A program made the position numbers and the translations under genes. DNA of 64,000 nt from Solirubrobacter sp963798325. GTDB taxonomy: Bacteria; Actinomycetota; Thermoleophilia; Solirubrobacterales; Solirubrobacteraceae. Where the stretch lies: the NCBI GenBank assembly GCA_963798325.1, contig CAWCSS010000001.1, positions 1,240,001-1,304,000 of the forward strand, written 5' to 3'. Below the pieces are notes generated by a model. The model ran no database searches. It was not told where the DNA came from and saw only the letters and a list, made by a program, of their open reading frames with translations. Shown piece by piece: positions 59,976 to 64,000 of the stretch; the stretch's first letter is position 1; every line of letters starts with the position of its first letter.

Positions 59976-62057
59976 TTACTGATTCGCGGGTCGGGTCATG
60001 CCAGCCGCGCCGCTTCGGCTGCCGCTTCTTGCTCGTCGTGGACGGGCGTGAGGCGGACGGTCAGGGCGGTGTGGCTGAAGCGCGTGCGCGCGGGCGATCT
60101 GGATCGCGGCGGTCGGGCCGGGGTTCGGCTGGGAGCTCTGGGCGGCGGCGCGGATGCCGTGGATGGCCGCGCCGGCCGGCGCGGAGACGGGCACGACGAC
60201 GTAGCCGCTGTGCTCGCTGCGCACCCAGAGGTACTTGACGGTCGACAGCGGGATGAGCCGGGTGGCGACGTTCACGGTCGAGCCGTCGCGAAGCACCGCG
60301 ACCACTGACGCCGCGCGCCCGCCGGTGCTCGGGAACAGGACGTCGGCGGTGTAGCGTCCGTTGCCGGACTTCCGCTGCGCGTCCCAGCGCGTCTGGATGA
60401 AATCGCGTGTGAAGCGGTGCGTGACGCGCATCTGGAGTCCGCGCACGGTCATCGCGCCCGTCGCGCGCAGGTCGCTGAACGGCCCGGCGTAGGCACGGCC
60501 GACGAGCGCCGACGAGATGGCTCCGGCCCCCCGCGGCGCGCGGGTGAGGGTCAGCGGGCGAACGCCTGGAAGCACGCGAGCGCGGCCGACCTGTGAGGCG
60601 GCCACGCGCTTCCCGCCGACGTCGCGGATCATCAGGCCAAACGAGGCGGGAGCGCGGCCGCCGACGTTCGCCGCGACCTCCTGGGTCCCGTCGAACAGGC
60701 GCGCGAGATCGAGTCCGCCGTACGGGAACGCCCGCTGGTTGACGGCGACGATCGCGGTGTTGTACTTCGGCGTGGTCACGGCCAGGCGGCCGATGTCGGG
60801 GTCGTAGGAGTACAGCGGCGGCGGGACCGCGCCGACCTTCGAGCCCAGTCCGGCATCGACCGCGCGCGCCGCGTTGGCGATCACGCGCGCCATGCCGAGA
60901 CGAGCGGAGCCCTCGCCCTGCGGCACCGCGTGCACGCCGAAGAGCACGCCGTCGGGCATCCCGTTCTTCGAACGCGCCGACTCGCGCGACCAGAAGTCGA
61001 AGCCGTTGTCGAGCATCGTCTTGGCCCACTGGCCGTAGCGCTTCGACGGCAGCAGCGAGTCGGACGAGGCGAGGCCGACGAGCGCCTCCTGCACGAGCCC
61101 GAACTTCTTCGACTGATGCCAGCGCTCGAAGCCGAGGCCGGAGTCCCAGTTCATGTACCCGCCGTGGGTCCAGTAGCCGGACACGGCGCGCGTGATCCAC
61201 TGCTGAGCCAGAGAACGCGCCGAAGCCGGCAGCGCGGGCATGCCGCCCCGCCGCGCCTGGTCGTAGAAGCGGGTGAAGCTCAGGACGATGTTCGCGTACT
61301 CGGCGGAGTCGACGTTCTTGTCGACGTTGGCCGACATGTGCGGGAGGTAGTGGAAGCGCATGCCCGGGCCGAAGTTGCCGATGCGAGACGACGCGCCCGC
61401 GCGGGCGCCCGCGAAGAAGCGCCGCAGTTGCAGGGACATGTCGCGCTTCATGAGCGAGGTGTCCCCCGTGACCGTCGCGTCGGCGGCGTACATCAGCGCG
61501 TACCAGTTGACCTGGTTCAGGCGAATGGTCGGATAGCGCCAGAAGGAGCCGTGGGCGGTGCGGTGGATCGCGTCGCGGATTCTGTTCACGGTCGCGTCCG
61601 GGAGCTGGAGCTCACGACGGGCGCGGTAGGCGTAGACGAGGCCGTCGACGACTTCGGCGTCGAAGACGAGGTGCTGCGTTCCGCGGCCGTTCATCGCGTT
61701 GACCCAGCCGGGAGCGTGCGACTGGCCCGGGGCGGGCGAGTTGGTGAACGGGCCGGAGGAGACGAGCTTGGCGGCGAGCGAGCGGGCGCGCTCGTCGTTG
61801 CGGGCGAGGCCCTCGTGCTGGTTCATCGCGGCGACGCTGTAGGTCAGCAGCATCATCGAGTTGGCCATCGGCTCGACGCCGCCGCCGCCGAGCTTGAAGT
61901 AGCCGGCGTCCGCGTCCCACTTGGCGTCGAGGGTCTGCTCCATGCGGTCGGCGAAGGACCAGTAGTCGGCGTCGGTGTAGGAGGAGGCGTGGGCCGCCGG
62001 GGCAGCGGCGAGCAACACCGCGGCGGAGGCCGCGGCGGCCAGGGAGGAGCGCTTCAT
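59976..62057 (-). CDS. large secreted protein, alpha-toroid-like N-terminal domain
   Basis: A signal peptide (SSLAAAASAAVLLAAAPAAH) precedes about 670 residues. The first 380 are helical with aromatic-rich motifs (YTDADYWSFADRMEQTLDAK; YPTIRLNQVNWYALMYAADA; WDSGLGFERWHQSKKFGLVQ), resembling the alpha/alpha toroid of glycan-degrading or -binding enzymes. The rest is beta-rich. After IQIARA the frame turns Arg/Pro-rich; one extra base near 60081-60094 would give RFSHTALTVRLTPVHDEQEA and a stop at 59996, a better ending. Extracellular; the substrate is not predicted. Confidence 0.8.
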   Translation of the reverse strand: MKRSSLAAAASAAVLLAAAPAAHASSYTDADYWSFADRMEQTLDAKWDADAGYFKLGGGGVEPMANSMMLLTYSVAAMNQHEGLARNDERARSLAAKLVSSGPFTNSPAPGQSHAPGWVNAMNGRGTQHLVFDAEVVDGLVYAYRARRELQLPDATVNRIRDAIHRTAHGSFWRYPTIRLNQVNWYALMYAADATVTGDTSLMKRDMSLQLRRFFAGARAGASSRIGNFGPGMRFHYLPHMSANVDKNVDSAEYANIVLSFTRFYDQARRGGMPALPASARSLAQQWITRAVSGYWTHGGYMNWDSGLGFERWHQSKKFGLVQEALVGLASSDSLLPSKRYGQWAKTMLDNGFDFWSRESARSKNGMPDGVLFGVHAVPQGEGSARLGMARVIANAARAVDAGLGSKVGAVPPPLYSYDPDIGRLAVTTPKYNTAIVAVNQRAFPYGGLDLARLFDGTQEVAANVGGRAPASFGLMIRDVGGKRVAASQVGRARVLPGVRPLTLTRAPRGAGAISSALVGRAYAGPFSDLRATGAMTVRGLQMRVTHRFTRDFIQTRWDAQRKSGNGRYTADVLFPSTGGRAASVVAVLRDGSTVNVATRLIPLSTVKYLWVRSEHSGYVVVPVSAPAGAAIHGIRAAAQSSQPNPGPTAAIQIARAHALQPHRPDRPPHARPRRARSGSRSGAAGMTRPANQ

Positions 62058-62129
62058 TTCGGGGGCCTTTCGGGGTGTTCCTGGGGAGTGACCCAGACTC
62101 TCCCGGAAGCGCTCGATGTCGCCTACGCG

Positions 62130-62180
62130 CCAAGGGGTGGAGCCGCCACCCCCGAGGTGGAGCCCGCTCTCACCCCTTGG
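62130..62180. repeat. nested inverted and direct repeats between divergent genes
   Basis: CCAAGGGGTG (62130-62139) and CACCCCTTGG (62171-62180) are perfect 10-bp arms. Between them GGTGGAGCC occurs twice as a direct repeat, and the first copy pairs with a nearby CCACC. The element lies between the secreted-protein gene and the FHA gene and may be a multi-site operator. Confidence 0.5.
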
Positions 62181-62207
62181 GAGTCACATCACGACCCGCG
62201 GTGTGAC

Positions 62208-62213
62208 TAGGGT
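62208..62213 (+). promoter_or_regulatory. -10 element of a probably leaderless gene
   Basis: TAGGGT ends seven bases before GTG 62221, with no ribosome site between. The same spacing is seen before ATG 11516 (TAGGGT), ATG 39370 (TAGGAT) and GTG 29823 (TATAGT). Transcription would begin at or next to the start codon. Confidence 0.5.
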
Positions 62214-62220
62214 TCGTGAC

Positions 62221-62904
62221 GTGCCCGATTCTCCCCTTGACGCCCACGTCGCCACGCCCCAGGACCTCAAGGACCGGATCGCCGCCGAACGGCGCGGCAC
62301 GCCGTTTCTCGTCTATCGCGACGCGGACGACCTGCAGAGGATCATCGAGCTCGCGCCGACGGCCGAGCAGCTGACGATCGGGCGCCGGCCGTCGAACGAC
62401 GTCGTGCTCGACTGGGACAGCGAGATCTCGCGCGTGCACGCGGCGCTGGAGCGGATCGGGGACGACTGGACGGTCGTCGACGACGGCCTCTCCCACAACG
62501 GCACCTACCTCAACGGCACGCGCGTGACGTCACGCCAGCGGCTCAAGGACGGCGACGTGCTCACCGTCGGCGGCGTCGCGCTGGCGTTCCGGGCGCCCGG
62601 CGGCGAATCGATGTCGCGGCCGACGGTGACCGCGATGGGCCCGCACGTGGGCGAGCTCCTCACGCCCGCTCAGCGGCGGGTGCTGGTCGCGTTGTGCCGG
62701 CCGTTCAAGGACTCGACGTACGCGACTCCGGCGACCAACCAGCAGATCGCGGACGAGCTCGTGGTGAGCGTCGACGCGGTGAAGTCGACGCTGCGGGCGC
62801 TGTTCGAGGTCTTCGGGGTCGACGCGCTGCCGCAGAATCAGAAGCGCGCGTCGCTCGCGCTGCAGGCGCTGCGGACGGGCGTGATCACCCGGCGTGATCT
62901 GTGA
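62221..62904 (+). CDS. FHA-domain protein with C-terminal helix-turn-helix
   Basis: Residues about 45-125 form an FHA phosphothreonine-binding domain: LTIGRRPSNDVVLDWDSEIS, SRVHAALERIGDDW and LSHNGTYLNGTRV carry the conserved GR, SxxH and NG residues. From about 140 a winged-helix-like region follows (LTPAQRRVLVALCRPFKDST; NQQIADELVVSVDAVKSTLR). The 227-residue protein could thus couple Ser/Thr-kinase signalling to transcription. Its 3' end overlaps the convergent propeller gene by 20 bases. Confidence 0.9.
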   Translation: MPDSPLDAHVATPQDLKDRIAAERRGTPFLVYRDADDLQRIIELAPTAEQLTIGRRPSNDVVLDWDSEISRVHAALERIGDDWTVVDDGLSHNGTYLNGTRVTSRQRLKDGDVLTVGGVALAFRAPGGESMSRPTVTAMGPHVGELLTPAQRRVLVALCRPFKDSTYATPATNQQIADELVVSVDAVKSTLRALFEVFGVDALPQNQKRASLALQALRTGVITRRDL

Positions 62905-64000
62905 CGACCTTGCTCAGCTTGTTCTGCGGCTGACTGCCGACCCACAGCGCTCCGCTGTCGTCGATCGCCAGGCTGAACGGGTTGACCGGTAGGCGGAGCG
63001 GGTCACCGACCACCTGCGAGGACCTGGCGTCGATCGTGTAGAGGTTGCTCGAGCTGTAGTTGGTGACGTAGACGAGGCCGTCGCCGACCGCCAGCTGGCG
63101 CGGCTGCTGACCGACGCTGATCGGAATGGACACGCCGGTGCCGGTCGACATCTTGTAGATGGCGTTGTCCTGCGGCGTGGCCACCCACAGCGAGCCACGG
63201 TCGTAAACGACGTCCTCGGGACGGTTCTGGCCGACGCGGATCGTCTTGAGGACCTCGCCCGTCTTGAGGTTCACGCGCTGGACGCGGGCGCGCCGGCGCG
63301 CGCCGACCCAGAGGGCGGTCGGGCTCGCGCTGAGCGACATGATCCCGTAGGGATAGGAGACCGTCGCGAGCGTCTGGCCGGTCTTGGGGTCGAGCTTGAC
63401 CAGCTGGTCGGGCTGCTCGTTGCCGGGAACGGTCCCGACCCATACGGCGTCCTTCGACGTGGCGATCGAGCCGGGAGAGAACGGGAGCGCGATCGGCTTG
63501 CCTTTGGGCTTGCCGGTCTTCGGATCGAGCCGGACGACCTCGTTCTCGCGCGCGACCACCAGCCACAGGGAGCCGAAGCCGAACGCGCCGTCGTTGACGC
63601 CGACGCCGACCTTCGGCGAATAGGCCTTCGGCTTGCCCGATTTGGCGGAGACGATCCGCATGCGGTCCTCGCGGAAGGAACCGACGAAGACGTTGTCCCC
63701 GTCGACGCGGACGACGTTGGGGCGACGGCCGATCGTGAGCTCGTCGGCGACCTTCAGCACGTCCTCGCCCGGAGTGGCCGTCGGTGTGGCCGACGCGCTC
63801 GCCGTGGGCGTCGGGGTGCTGGTGGGTGTGGCGTCATCCCCGAGGCCGAGCGCGACCGCGGTGACGACGCCGACGCCCGCGGCGGCGAGCAACGCGGCCG
63901 TCAGCAGCGCGTTGCGGCGTTTGACGCCCGGATTCGAGCGCGACTGCAGTCGTGTCTCAGCTTCAGCCTCAGGGTTAGCCTGTGCTGTTTCCGGCGGTTT
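62885..64000 (-). CDS. membrane-anchored beta-propeller protein, 5' end outside window
   Basis: The frame is open to the window edge, so at least 371 residues are present and the N-terminus is missing. Visible parts are a basic cytoplasmic stretch (RLQSRSNPGVKRRNALL), one transmembrane helix (TAALLAAAGVGVVTAVALGL), a Thr/Pro/Ser-rich spacer and a six- or seven-bladed propeller with units such as AVWVGTVPGNEQPDQLVKLD and SLWVATPQDNAIYKMSTG. This is the layout of extracellular sensor ends of PknB/PknD-type Ser/Thr kinases. A kinase half upstream is possible, especially beside an FHA gene, but is not visible. Confidence 0.8.
   Translation of the reverse strand, partial: KPPETAQANPEAEAETRLQSRSNPGVKRRNALLTAALLAAAGVGVVTAVALGLGDDATPTSTPTPTASASATPTATPGEDVLKVADELTIGRRPNVVRVDGDNVFVGSFREDRMRIVSAKSGKPKAYSPKVGVGVNDGAFGFGSLWLVVARENEVVRLDPKTGKPKGKPIALPFSPGSIATSKDAVWVGTVPGNEQPDQLVKLDPKTGQTLATVSYPYGIMSLSASPTALWVGARRRARVQRVNLKTGEVLKTIRVGQNRPEDVVYDRGSLWVATPQDNAIYKMSTGTGVSIPISVGQQPRQLAVGDGLVYVTNYSSSNLYTIDARSSQVVGDPLRLPVNPFSLAIDDSGALWVGSQPQNKLSKVVTDHAG

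Overview
The window is very GC-rich, uses GTG and TTG starts freely, and is densely packed on both strands. Its gene content suits a high-GC actinobacterium, probably Thermoleophilia / Solirubrobacterales (Solirubrobacter- or Conexibacter-like). The pointers are ECF sigma factors coupled to single-pass membrane partners, an AbiEi/DUF559 protein, DUF6325 with a tiny partner protein, and many TAG/TATAGT boxes just upstream of apparently leaderless starts. The lineage is inferred from gene content; no rRNA marker is present.

Layout. 0-12 kb: small regulated cassettes (winged-helix/membrane pair; HxlR regulator with a metallo-beta-lactamase-fold hydrolase), a jacalin-like lectin, two Excalibur proteins, a lipoprotein serine hydrolase, a phosphoribosyltransferase-hydrolase fusion, a RibD/DHFR-like reductase, a hotdog protein and a cupin. 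12-20 kb: M24 peptidase, TetR-controlled DHA2 drug exporter, a multispanning glycosyltransferase-like protein, a BLUF photoreceptor, a UbiB/ABC1 kinase and an AbiEi/DUF559 protein. 20-25.7 kb: a two-component system coupled to an ABC-2 exporter, a secreted MopE-motif protein and a CHAP-domain lysin. 25.7-31 kb: a sugar-acid cluster. 31-37 kb: flavin monooxygenase/OsmC pair and an ECF sigma factor coupled to a membrane-anchored beta-propeller. 37-49.7 kb: hydrolase/TetR pair, secreted propeller, ECF/anti-sigma pair, peroxiredoxins, K+ channel-Fur-nickel transporter group and membrane or secreted proteins. 49.8-64 kb: LuxR-family ATPase regulator, DUF6325/PRC-barrel stress-type genes, GGDEF-EAL protein, lone receiver, FliK-like PGQ-repeat protein, two tRNAs with an integrase remnant, a large secreted protein, an FHA regulator and a membrane-anchored propeller running off the end.

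The most interesting system is at 25.7-31.0 kb. Uronate isomerase (uxaC), fructuronate reductase (uxuB-like) and an FGGY kinase of gluconokinase type form one overlapping operon. A LarA-type nickel-pincer racemase/epimerase is transcribed divergently from a shared 17-bp promoter. No mannonate dehydratase is visible. If the LarA homologue epimerises mannonate to gluconate at C2, the cluster encodes a complete route glucuronate -> fructuronate -> mannonate -> gluconate -> 6-phosphogluconate that bypasses KDG. This pathway is an inference.

Sequence-quality warning. At least five long genes are broken by single-base shifts whose repair restores clean family sequence. Most are one extra base, usually a doubled base. 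Many are therefore probably assembly or sequencing indels rather than true pseudogenes.
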